DNA from: Gammaproteobacteria bacterium
GTDB lineage: Bacteria > Pseudomonadota > Gammaproteobacteria > Enterobacterales > Kangiellaceae
Assembly: GCA_013372875.1 (NCBI GenBank)
Contig: JABXIW010000107.1
Coordinates: forward strand, 1 to 64,000
Length of the DNA: 64,000 bases
Reading direction: 5' to 3'
Below are positions 49,477-56,968 of the stretch, in pieces. The first letter of the stretch is position 1. Each line of letters opens with the position of its first letter. The position numbers and the translations under genes are program-made. The notes under the pieces were generated by a model. That model saw only the letters and a list, made by a program, of their open reading frames with translations, was not told the origin of the DNA and did not search any database.

Positions 49477-50325
49477 TTATGAAATGGCGTTTTTGATTTT
49501 GTTCATGGCATTTTTTTCTAACTGACGGATACGCTCCGCTGAAACACCATATTTTTCGGCCAAATCGTGCAAAGTGGCTTTTTGATCAGACAGCCAACGT
49601 TGCTGCAAAATGTCCTGACTACGCTCATCAAGCGTCTTCATCGCAGACATTAAACGCGCTTCACGCTGATCTTGCCAATCGTTCTGCTCAACTTCTACCG
49701 CTGGATCGAGGCTTTTTGACTCAAGATAATGTACTGGCGCATAGGCTTGAGTGTCATCATCAATCGCTGGCGCATCAAAAGCTGCATCATGCGCATTCAA
49801 ACGCCCTTCCATGCGCACCACCTCTTCTGGTGATACGTTAAGATCTTCGGCAATCGCCTTAACTTCCGCTTGATTTAACCAGCTTAACGTCTTTTTCTTT
49901 GAGCGCAGGTTAAAGAACAACTTACGTTGCGCTTTAGTGGTCGCCACTTTCACAATACGCCAGTTTTTCAACACATATTCGTGAATTTCGGCTTTGATCC
50001 AATGCACCGCAAAAGATACCAAGCGCACGCCCATGGTCGGGTCAAAACGCTTAACCGCCTTCATTAAGCCAATATTACCTTCTTGGATAAGGTCCGCCTG
50101 CGGCAAACCATAACCATTATAACTTCTTGCTATATGAGCCACAAAGCGTAAGTGAGCCATTACTAACTGACGCGCAGCATCTAAATTTTCTTCATCTCTG
50201 AAGCTATGAGCTAATGCCTGTTCTTCCTCAACAGATAGGACAGGAATCGCATTGACAGACGAGATATAACCCTCGATGCTGCCTGTTGGTACGGCTAACG
50301 CCATAGACATTGAAGTGTTGCTCAT
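49477..50325 (-). CDS. rpoH: Heat-shock sigma factor RpoH (sigma-32)
   Basis: 282 aa. Region 2 ([38 protein letters not shown]) is followed by the RpoH box [12 protein letters not shown] (about 133-144), which identifies sigma-32 among group III factors. Region 4 ends with [30 protein letters not shown] lies before the ATG. Two perfect CIRCE operators occur 32-89 bases upstream, so HrcA repression of rpoH is expected. ftsX is close by, as in E. coli, but two plus-strand genes intervene. Two small membrane genes follow. Confidence 0.98.
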   Translation of the reverse strand: MSNTSMSMALAVPTGSIEGYISSVNAIPVLSVEEEQALAHSFRDEENLDAARQLVMAHLRFVAHIARSYNGYGLPQADLIQEGNIGLMKAVKRFDPTMGVRLVSFAVHWIKAEIHEYVLKNWRIVKVATTKAQRKLFFNLRSKKKTLSWLNQAEVKAIAEDLNVSPEEVVRMEGRLNAHDAAFDAPAIDDDTQAYAPVHYLESKSLDPAVEVEQNDWQDQREARLMSAMKTLDERSQDILQQRWLSDQKATLHDLAEKYGVSAERIRQLEKNAMNKIKNAIS

Positions 50326-50353
50326 GCTTTCCTCCTATTAATACTTAAAATCT

Positions 50354-50383
50354 ATATTAGCACTCTTTAGGCTGGAGTGCTAA
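50354..50383 (-). promoter_or_regulatory. Candidate sigma-70 promoter of rpoH inside CIRCE 1
   Basis: On the minus strand TTAGCA (50378-50383) and TAATAT (50354-50359) are separated by 18 bases. The -35 overlaps one CIRCE arm and the -10 the other. HrcA bound here would block RNA polymerase. The start point would fall about 50346, leaving a short leader to the ATG at 50325. The -35 is only 4/6, so this is a motif-based inference. Confidence 0.55.
50357..50383. promoter_or_regulatory. CIRCE operator 1 (HrcA site), perfect
   Basis: TTAGCACTC (50357-50365), nine-base spacer, GAGTGCTAA (50375-50383). This is an exact match to the CIRCE consensus arms and spacing. It is 32 bases upstream of the rpoH start codon. 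HrcA is encoded at 2980-4017. Confidence 0.97.
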
Positions 50384-50387
50384 TTTT

Positions 50388-50414
50388 TTAGCACTCATTA
50401 ATCTAGAGTGCTAA
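50388..50414. promoter_or_regulatory. CIRCE operator 2 (HrcA site), perfect
   Basis: TTAGCACTC (50388-50396), nine-base spacer, GAGTGCTAA (50406-50414). Exact CIRCE match, 4 bases from operator 1. The centres are 31 bases apart, close to three helical turns, so both sites face the same side of the DNA. The divergent VOC gene begins about 105 bases away. Confidence 0.97.
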
Positions 50415-50519
50415 AACCATGCCTATAAGAGCATATTTCTAGTTAAAAGTTTCAAATTTATCCCTATTGGCTATATAGTGAATCTCTATTAACAGTAAGT
50501 GTTTGATTTTGGAGTCATT

Positions 50520-50894
50520 ATGATTGGCTATGTTACTTTAGGAACCAATGATATAGAGCGCGCGGCAACTTTTTATGATGCTTTATTTGCTGAGCTAGGC
50601 GTTGGACGCATGATGGAGACGGAGCAATTTGTCGCTTGGAATGGCATTGGAGATGGCGCCTCTATTGCTGTAACCAAGCCTTTTAATGGCGAAAAAGCCA
50701 CTGTTGGCAATGGCAATATGGTTGCTTTTCAAATGAAATCTCCCGAAATTGTCGACAAAATGTACCAAAAAGCGATAGAACTTGGTGCGACTTGTGAAGG
50801 TCCAGCAGGTCCACGCGGCGATAGTTTTTATGCCGGCTATTTTCGCGATCCGGATGGCAATAAATGTAACTTTTTCTATATGAACATGGGCTAA
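50520..50894 (+). CDS. VOC-family (glyoxalase-like) protein
   Basis: 124 aa from the ATG at 50520, which has GGAG upstream. One VOC/glyoxalase fold: MIGYVTLGTNDIERAATFYDALFAELG, the middle FQMKSPEIVDKMYQKAIELGA and C-terminal GYFRDPDGNKCNFFY. Metal-ligand positions cannot be fixed by eye. Enzymatic role unknown. Divergent from rpoH across the CIRCE region and 17 bases upstream of the DUF1304 gene. Confidence 0.9.
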   Translation: MIGYVTLGTNDIERAATFYDALFAELGVGRMMETEQFVAWNGIGDGASIAVTKPFNGEKATVGNGNMVAFQMKSPEIVDKMYQKAIELGATCEGPAGPRGDSFYAGYFRDPDGNKCNFFYMNMG

Positions 50895-50911
50895 TTAGGG
50901 AGATTTAGGTC

Positions 50912-51280
50912 ATGCTAAAAAAAGTAGCTAACTTTATTACTGGCTTAGTGGCGATTGAACATATCGGCATTCTAGTACTGGAAATGTTCTATTGGGATCA
51001 TCCCGTTGGCCGCAAAGTCTTTAATATGACGGCAGAAGTTTCCAATTTGTCCGCTACCTTAGCAGCAAACCAGGGTTTATATAATGGTTTTTTAGCCGCC
51101 GGCTTAATTTGGGGATTACTAAGCAATCGCAAAGATGTGAAAATTTTCTTTTTAAGCTGCGTAGTGATTGCAGGAATTTTCGGCGCAGTGACCGCCAAAC
51201 CAAGCATACTATTGACTCAAGCCATGCCAGCCTTTATTGGTTTAGTACTTTGGCTGCTGCAAAAAGAAAAGACGAATTAA
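50912..51280 (+). CDS. DUF1304 membrane protein
   Basis: 122 aa, four helices. The conserved start (VANFITGLVAIEHIGILVLEMFYW), NQGLYNGFLAAGLIWGL and VIAGIFGAVTAKPSILLTQAMPAFIGLVLWLL match DUF1304. Function unknown. In an operon with the VOC gene; overlaps the convergent ftsX by 4 bases. Confidence 0.9.
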   Translation: MLKKVANFITGLVAIEHIGILVLEMFYWDHPVGRKVFNMTAEVSNLSATLAANQGLYNGFLAAGLIWGLLSNRKDVKIFFLSCVVIAGIFGAVTAKPSILLTQAMPAFIGLVLWLLQKEKTN

Positions 51281-52245
51281 GTCGGCTGGATTTCTTTGAG
51301 GTGTTTGCTAACGGAGATCCAAGAACCAATCAAGCCGAGTAGGGCGCCAATCAGAATTAGAATTAAAGTTTGTAATAAAGTTAAACCAAGCAACTGGTAC
51401 TGGCTATCATATAATTCGGCTAAACGGCTGGTAGAAGTCATCACTAGATTGCCCAGAATGCTGATCATCAAGGCAGCAATAACGCCAGCCATCAGCCCAT
51501 ACCAAAGGCCGGTATAAAGAAAAGGGCGGCGAATAAAGGCATCGGTGGCGCCGACTAATTTAATGACTTGAATTTCTTCGCGTCGATTTAAAATGGCCAA
51601 GCGAATGGTATTGCCGACAATCAATAAAACACCAACGGCCAGCAAAAAACTGATAAAAGAGCCTATTTTTTCCGATATTTTTAAAATTTCTTGATAGCGA
51701 TTGATCCACTCAGCATCCAAACTGGCCGAATCCACCAGAGGTAATTGAGACAAATCTTCAGCCTTTGCCTCTAAGCTGGCTAAGTCCATCGAGCCATCTT
51801 TCGGCACTAGACTTATGACCATTGGTAGCGGGTTTTCTTCCAGCATTTCCAGCGAATTGGCAATGCCCGAATATTTCTTAAATTCTTCCAGCGCTTCTTC
51901 TTTGGTGGTTAAAGTGACTGATTTAAAGGCATCTTGATTCAGTAAGTCGGCAACTAAATTTTGTGCTTGCGCTTCGCTGGCTGAATCTTGCAGATACAAT
52001 GACAAGGCCATACTCGAGTCCCAGTTACTGGAAAGCGACTTGGCATTGTTGGTCATAATGTAAAAAATGCCTGGCAAGGCGAGGGCGATCGCGAGCACCA
52101 AAATCGTCAGTAAACTATTGGCAGGGTGTTTAAAAATTGCCAGCAAACTGTCAATGGAATTTTTTTTGTGCAGCTTCAAGCCCATCTTAATACGATCGAT
52201 AAAGCTAACCTTGTGCGCCCTAGCGTGTTTCGCAGCAGTAGCCAT
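51277..52245 (-). CDS. ftsX: Cell-division ABC permease FtsX
   Basis: 322 aa. Cytoplasmic N-terminus, one helix (about 48-68), periplasmic domain (about 70-190: SLYLQDSASEAQAQNLVADLL), then three helices with the FtsX-type NTIRLAILNRREEIQVIKLVGATDAFIRRPFLYTG. Partner of FtsE at the septum, controlling amidase activation. Start overlaps the ftsE stop by one base. Confidence 0.96.
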   Translation of the reverse strand: MATAAKHARAHKVSFIDRIKMGLKLHKKNSIDSLLAIFKHPANSLLTILVLAIALALPGIFYIMTNNAKSLSSNWDSSMALSLYLQDSASEAQAQNLVADLLNQDAFKSVTLTTKEEALEEFKKYSGIANSLEMLEENPLPMVISLVPKDGSMDLASLEAKAEDLSQLPLVDSASLDAEWINRYQEILKISEKIGSFISFLLAVGVLLIVGNTIRLAILNRREEIQVIKLVGATDAFIRRPFLYTGLWYGLMAGVIAALMISILGNLVMTSTSRLAELYDSQYQLLGLTLLQTLILILIGALLGLIGSWISVSKHLKEIQPT

Positions 52246-52925
52246 TAGACAATGACCTCTTCGGCTAAATCATTGCGAATGGTGCGACCTTCTTTAAGCG
52301 TGATCACAGGATGCTTTAGGCGCGCAATCAAACCCAAATCGTGCGAAGCGATTAAGACACTCACACCCACTTGGTTAAACTGCTCGAATAATGTCATGAT
52401 TTCTGCGGATAACTCAGGATCAAGATTACCCGTTGGTTCATCAGCCAGCAAAAGAGGGGGCTTATTGACCACTGCGCGGGCAATGCCCACACGCTGTTGC
52501 TCACCGCCAGACAGTTGAATGGGCAACTGCTTTTCTTTTTTCAGTAAACCCACTTTATCCAGAGCCGCTCGCACCCGCTTGGGAATATCGCGCTCAGAAA
52601 CACCCGCAATAATTAAGGGTAGGGCGACATTATCATAAACGCTGCGGTCGTATAGCAATCGATGGTCTTGGAAAATCATGCCGATTTTGCGACGATGGAA
52701 AGGGATCTGTCGATCTTTGGCTTGGCCGACATTTTGCCCATCGAGGATCACTTGACCACGAGTAGGGCGCTCCATCAGTGCTATCAACTTTAAAAGAGTA
52801 CTTTTACCTGCCCCAGAGTGCCCTGTAAGAAAGGCCATATCACCAGATTGAAGCGCAAAGCTGACGCCTTTTAAGGCTTCGTGTCCGCCTTCGTATCGCT
52901 TAAAAACCTGATGAAATTCAATCAT
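52245..52925 (-). CDS. ftsE: Cell-division ABC ATPase FtsE
   Basis: 226 aa. Walker A GHSGAGKS (residues 35-42), Q-loop MIFQDHRLL, signature LSGGEQQRVGIARA, Walker B LLLADEPTGNLDP and H-loop ASHD. The start MIEFHQVFKRYEGG is the usual FtsE opening. Between ftsY (17-base gap) and ftsX (1-base overlap). Confidence 0.97.
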   Translation of the reverse strand: MIEFHQVFKRYEGGHEALKGVSFALQSGDMAFLTGHSGAGKSTLLKLIALMERPTRGQVILDGQNVGQAKDRQIPFHRRKIGMIFQDHRLLYDRSVYDNVALPLIIAGVSERDIPKRVRAALDKVGLLKKEKQLPIQLSGGEQQRVGIARAVVNKPPLLLADEPTGNLDPELSAEIMTLFEQFNQVGVSVLIASHDLGLIARLKHPVITLKEGRTIRNDLAEEVIV

Positions 52926-52942
52926 TTATAATAATTTTTCTC

Positions 52943-54265
52943 TTATTCTGTATCTTTAGTGAAAAGCGCTTCAATAAAATCTTGGCTGTCAAAAGGACGC
53001 AAATCATCAATCCCTTCGCCTACCCCAATAAAACGGATTGGAATGGATAATTTATCTGCCAATGCAAAAACTACTCCACCTTTGGCCGTGCCGTCAAGTT
53101 TGGTAATGGAAATACCCGAAAGCCCAACCGATTTATTAAAATGTTCTGCTTGGCTCAAAGCATTTTGGCCAGTACCCGCATCCACCACCAACATGGTTTC
53201 ATGTGGTGCTTCAGGATCGAGTTTACGCATCACACGCACCACTTTTTCCAACTCATCCATCAAGTTCGATTTAGTGTGCAAACGACCCGCTGTATCGGCA
53301 ATCAAGACATCAATATCGCGAGACTGAGCTGCTTGCAGCGCATCAAACACCACCGAAGCCGAATCCGCGCCCGTATGCTGAGCAGTAACGTGGATATTGT
53401 TGCGTTCGCCCCACACTTGCAGCTGCTCTACCGCCGCCGCACGGAAAGTATCGCCGGCCGCTAACATGACCGACTTGCCTTCGTTTTGGAATTTTTTCGC
53501 CAACTTGCCAATGGTGGTAGTTTTGCCAACGCCATTAACCCCAACCATTAAGATCACAAAAGGCTTCTTATTGATTTCTAAAGGCGCAGAGCAGGGCGCT
53601 ACAATTTCCGATAAAAGTTCACGCAAACGCTCCATCAAGGCTTCAGGATCTTTTAACTCTTTACGTTCCGCCTTGTCAGTTAAGTCGTCAATGATTTTAC
53701 GGGTTGCTTCAACGCCCACATCAGCCATCAACAGTTGGGTTTCAATTTCTTCTAATAGATCTTCATCGATCTGCTTTGAACCCAACACCAAGTCCGCAAT
53801 GCCGCTGGTTAATTGGCTGCGAGTTTTACTTAAACCCGATTTTAAACGAGCAAAAAAACCCTCTTTTTTCGGCTTGTCTTGCGGTTGCTCAATCTTCTCT
53901 TCTGCTACCACTTGCTCGGTTTCTAATGACATTTCTTGTTGAGTGACCATTTGTGGTGTCTCAACTTTTTCAGGCTTTTCAGCTCCCTCAAGTGTTTGAG
54001 GATTGACTGGCGCATCACTATCTTTCTCTGGCACATCTTCCACAAACTCGATTATTTCTTGATCGGTGACTTCTTCTTCGGTGTCTGACACCTCAGGCTC
54101 GGTAGCTTCTACAGCCTCATCAATTGCATCAGCAACCTGCTCCTCAAGATGCTCGTCGAGTTCTTCCGCTAATTCATTTTCGATTGATTCTTCTAATGAC
54201 GATTCGCTGCTGGTCTCTTTTTTGCGGAAAAAGCCAAACAGACCGCCTTTTTTCTTTTCGCTCAT
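52943..54265 (-). CDS. ftsY: Signal recognition particle receptor FtsY
   Basis: 440 aa. A long acidic N-terminal A domain (about 15-130, Glu-rich) precedes the NG GTPase: VILMVGVNGVGKTTTIGKLAKKFQ-type P loop, DTFRAAAVEQLQVW, DTAGRLHTKSNLMDEL, TKLDGTAKGGV and GVGEGIDDLRPFD. Membrane receptor for the SRP-ribosome complex. First gene of ftsY-ftsE-ftsX and divergent from rsmD. Confidence 0.98.
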   Translation of the reverse strand: MSEKKKGGLFGFFRKKETSSESSLEESIENELAEELDEHLEEQVADAIDEAVEATEPEVSDTEEEVTDQEIIEFVEDVPEKDSDAPVNPQTLEGAEKPEKVETPQMVTQQEMSLETEQVVAEEKIEQPQDKPKKEGFFARLKSGLSKTRSQLTSGIADLVLGSKQIDEDLLEEIETQLLMADVGVEATRKIIDDLTDKAERKELKDPEALMERLRELLSEIVAPCSAPLEINKKPFVILMVGVNGVGKTTTIGKLAKKFQNEGKSVMLAAGDTFRAAAVEQLQVWGERNNIHVTAQHTGADSASVVFDALQAAQSRDIDVLIADTAGRLHTKSNLMDELEKVVRVMRKLDPEAPHETMLVVDAGTGQNALSQAEHFNKSVGLSGISITKLDGTAKGGVVFALADKLSIPIRFIGVGEGIDDLRPFDSQDFIEALFTKDTE

Positions 54266-54424
54266 GGCTACTCTTGTCTATAAAAAGTCTATTAAAAGTC
54301 CTAGTCCAATTGCTAGGCCACTTGTTAAAATCAATAAAGGCGCTATCCTATCATTTTCAGCCAAAGAGCGTCAGCTAAAAGCGCCTAAACCCACGGATAT
54401 AACTGCCAATAGTCACTATTCAAT

Positions 54425-55027
54425 ATGGCCAATCGACAAAAACTCAATCGAAGCAGCATCAAAAAAACCAATCGCAGCAAAAAGGGCGGCTTTCGAGTCA
54501 TTGGTGGTCAGTGGAAAGGACGTAAACTGAGCTTTATCGAAGTCGAGGGCTTGCGACCCAGCTTGGATCGAGTGCGCGAAACCTTGTTCAACTGGTTGCA
54601 GGCGGATATTCATGGCGCGAAAGTGTTGGACCTGTTTGCTGGTTCAGGCGCACTTGGTATCGAAGCCTTATCTCGTGGCGCGGACTGGGTACAGTTTGTG
54701 GAACTTAATAGTAAAGCCGCAGGGCAATTAGCCAATAATCTCGAATTACTGGGCAGTGAACAATCCAGTCTAATTACAGGCGATGCACTCAAGTTTATTC
54801 AAACCAATCAGCATCAATTCGACATTATCTTCCTCGATCCACCATTCCATAAAGGCATAGCACAGAAAGTTATAGATTTATTGGCGAGCGCAGACTGGCT
54901 TAAAGCCGATAGTTTGATCTATTTGGAAACTGAGCAAGGATTAGAGTTAGAAATTCCTAAACAATGGGAATTACTCAAAGACAAAAAAGCAGGGCAGCTA
55001 CTGTATAAGCTGTATCGAGTTAGTTAA
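54425..55027 (+). CDS. rsmD: 16S rRNA m2G966 methyltransferase RsmD
   Basis: 200 aa. A basic N-terminus (KKTNRSKKGGFRVIGGQWKGRKL) and LRPSLDRVRETLFNWL lead to the SAM motif LDLFAGSGALGIEALSRGA and the catalytic IFLDPPFHKG (DPPF). Methylates N2 of G966. Divergent from ftsY as in E. coli. A weak bulged hairpin (GTCATT/AATGAC) follows the stop. Confidence 0.95.
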   Translation: MANRQKLNRSSIKKTNRSKKGGFRVIGGQWKGRKLSFIEVEGLRPSLDRVRETLFNWLQADIHGAKVLDLFAGSGALGIEALSRGADWVQFVELNSKAAGQLANNLELLGSEQSSLITGDALKFIQTNQHQFDIIFLDPPFHKGIAQKVIDLLASADWLKADSLIYLETEQGLELEIPKQWELLKDKKAGQLLYKLYRVS

Positions 55028-55065
55028 GTCATTGCCACCTCCTCGAAAACAGGAATGACCTTTAT

Positions 55066-55350
55066 TTATGACTTATATAAAACTCGAATCAAATGATACC
55101 CGAAACGCGTTTTCACAGGTCCAATATGCTTATGGTCTTCAGAACCTTTCTTAAAAACCGCATCATCAAACGGCTTCACCATGGCGCCCTTTTTAAATTC
55201 GCCTAAATCACCGCCACGCTTTTTCGAGGGGCACATTGAATTCTTTTTCGCCAACTGCGCAAAATCAGCGCCAGCATCCAGCTTCTTTTTTAAAGCTAAT
55301 GCTTCTGTTTCAGTTTTGACTAAAATATGTAATGCTGCTGCTCGGTTCAT
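55066..55350 (-). CDS. ppiC: Parvulin-type peptidyl-prolyl isomerase
   Basis: 94 aa, a single rotamase domain. AAALHILVKTETEALALKKKLDAGADFAQLAKKNSMCPSKKRGGDLGEF and the C-terminal GPVKTRFGYHLIRVLY match E. coli PpiC. Cytosolic, no signal peptide. Its start overlaps the stop of the zinc-ribbon gene by one base, so the two are one operon. Confidence 0.95.
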   Translation of the reverse strand: MNRAAALHILVKTETEALALKKKLDAGADFAQLAKKNSMCPSKKRGGDLGEFKKGAMVKPFDDAVFKKGSEDHKHIGPVKTRFGYHLIRVLYKS

Positions 55351-55778
55351 TAAAGTACGCCTTTAAATTTTAATATGAAATAAAGTATAGCAATCCAAAA
55401 TCCAGCCACCATAGCCCAAAAAATTGCATTACCTAACTTATTAAAGATAGATCTTGGTATATTAATTTTTTCAATTTCAACTAAATTAAGTTTGTAAACT
55501 TCAAATAATTTGATCAAATAAAGTGTTAAAACAGCTAATATTGATATAGCAATAGGGATAAAAAGACTTTTAGTACTAATAACTACCAATATAAAAACAA
55601 ATAGTAAGCTAGATAAAAGTGAAAAAAATACCTCGCTTATATTATTGTTAAACGTATAACGCTTCCCGCAATTATTACAGCTTGTAGGTTTATATTTAGT
55701 GCTTTTAAATAAATCTTTTAATAATAAAGTTTCTGAACTACAAGATGGACAATTACGTTTTTTATTTAAAATAAACAT
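55350..55778 (-). CDS. Zinc-ribbon membrane protein, unknown function
   Basis: 142 aa from the ATG at 55778; the frame is open further upstream but would run through a terminator and into the M15 peptidase gene. An N-terminal four-Cys ribbon (CPSC ... CNNCGKRYTF, about residues 10-35) is followed by two strong helices (about 48-85) and a third at the C-terminus. The AT content is visibly higher than in the neighbours (many AAA/ATA/TTA codons), which may mean recent gain. Coupled to ppiC by a one-base overlap. Confidence 0.7.
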   Translation of the reverse strand: MFILNKKRNCPSCSSETLLLKDLFKSTKYKPTSCNNCGKRYTFNNNISEVFFSLLSSLLFVFILVVISTKSLFIPIAISILAVLTLYLIKLFEVYKLNLVEIEKINIPRSIFNKLGNAIFWAMVAGFWIAILYFILKFKGVL

Positions 55779-55831
55779 CAAATCGATTCCCTTTTTCAAT
55801 GCCCATTTTTTATCTTCGCGCATATTAACAT

Positions 55832-55860
55832 AAAAAAAGGCCATCATTTCGATGGCCTTT
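55832..55860 (-). terminator. Intrinsic terminator after the M15 peptidase gene
   Basis: On the minus strand GGCCATC, loop GAAAT, GATGGCC, then seven T. Confidence 0.93.
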
Positions 55861-55878
55861 TGCTTAATTACTAACGGT

Positions 55879-56868
55879 TTAGATTCCCCAGCGGGCTTTG
55901 GAGCCACGAACGTCCACATGAACAAAGGGGCCTCTCACGGAGTTTTCTTTATAGACGCCAATACCGCCTAACAGATCTTGGCGGTGATCGTGAATGGCGT
56001 GATTATTGGCTACTTGATACAGATACATCGCATCGGCTTTATTCACCTTGCCGTCGCCATTGATGTCATCCATGCGGCCATTAGTTTTAGCATCGATAAA
56101 GATATCCGATGCGCCACCGTAAATATGACGACTGTTGGCCACGTTACCAATGGCTTTGTTATACGCCGGCGTGCGGTAGCCACTCATGACCACAAAGCTG
56201 TCGGTACGAATGCCTTTTTTGTTCACATCGGTGAGTAAATTCTCTAAGTTTTCCAATAGGTTTTGGCGCAAAACCAAATACTTTGGGAAGCCACCGGCTT
56301 GCTTACACAAAAACTGACCCAGAGTGAAATGCGGTGTAATTTTAGTGTTAATATTCTCAGGCGTGACTTCAATAAAGCCTTTTGGCGCCTGATATGCCAC
56401 CAAGCCTTTTAAAGGCGCTGGATAGTTACCGATCTTGTAACCATTCAATACGCCATTTTTCATTTCAGTTGCTGGACGCATTACAAAAACCGTCAGCTGA
56501 ATCGAATGACCTGTCACTTCATCTTTGGTAATTAATTTATATAAACCTGGAGTTTTCGGTGCTTGCCATTGCAAGCTGCCTTTTTCCCAAGTTAATGCTT
56601 GCCACTGTTTTGCTATTTCAACTTTACTGCTCAATTGAGCACGGCTTGAAGTCAAAGTTAGGGTTTGTTCTGGTAAAACAGTGTGGAAAAACAATTGGTA
56701 GGGGATTGCTTTATTATTAGCGCTTAAATCGAATTGGGCTTTACCGGTTTGATAGTCCTTGATCTGGGTTACGGCGTGGCTTTTATTTGGAATGCCGATC
56801 CATAAGATCGCTATCATCAGTAAAGCCCAGCTCGGTCGCCCTTTCAGAAAATCAATCAGTTTTATCAT
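55879..56868 (-). CDS. Exported M15-like (YcbK/DUF882) peptidase with EF-hand-like loop
   Basis: 329 aa from the ATG at 56868 (AAGGAG twelve bases upstream; a longer TTG frame is possible). Signal or anchor helix about 10-30. The C-terminal half is a D,D-peptidase-like domain: VVMSGYRTPAYNKAIG, SRHIYGGASDIFID (H and D zinc ligands) and FVHVDVRG (final His). Between these sits DINGDGKVNKADA (about 268-280), a canonical Ca2+-binding EF-hand loop. The N-terminal half is beta-rich and unidentified. Neighbour of a YcbB-type L,D-transpeptidase, as ycbK-ycbB in E. coli, so a cell-wall role is likely. Confidence 0.88.
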   Translation of the reverse strand: MIKLIDFLKGRPSWALLMIAILWIGIPNKSHAVTQIKDYQTGKAQFDLSANNKAIPYQLFFHTVLPEQTLTLTSSRAQLSSKVEIAKQWQALTWEKGSLQWQAPKTPGLYKLITKDEVTGHSIQLTVFVMRPATEMKNGVLNGYKIGNYPAPLKGLVAYQAPKGFIEVTPENINTKITPHFTLGQFLCKQAGGFPKYLVLRQNLLENLENLLTDVNKKGIRTDSFVVMSGYRTPAYNKAIGNVANSRHIYGGASDIFIDAKTNGRMDDINGDGKVNKADAMYLYQVANNHAIHDHRQDLLGGIGVYKENSVRGPFVHVDVRGSKARWGI

Positions 56869-56968
56869 AAGTCGCAAAAACTCCTTCGCTTTAACAGCGA
56901 ACAATATTAATAACCAAAATAAACCCTAGACCGTCCAATTGGCCCAAAGAAGTTTAATCCCTTGAAGT

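Noticed and set aside
53397..53942. 181-aa plus-strand frame
   Set aside because: Antisense to ftsY; low-complexity shadow.
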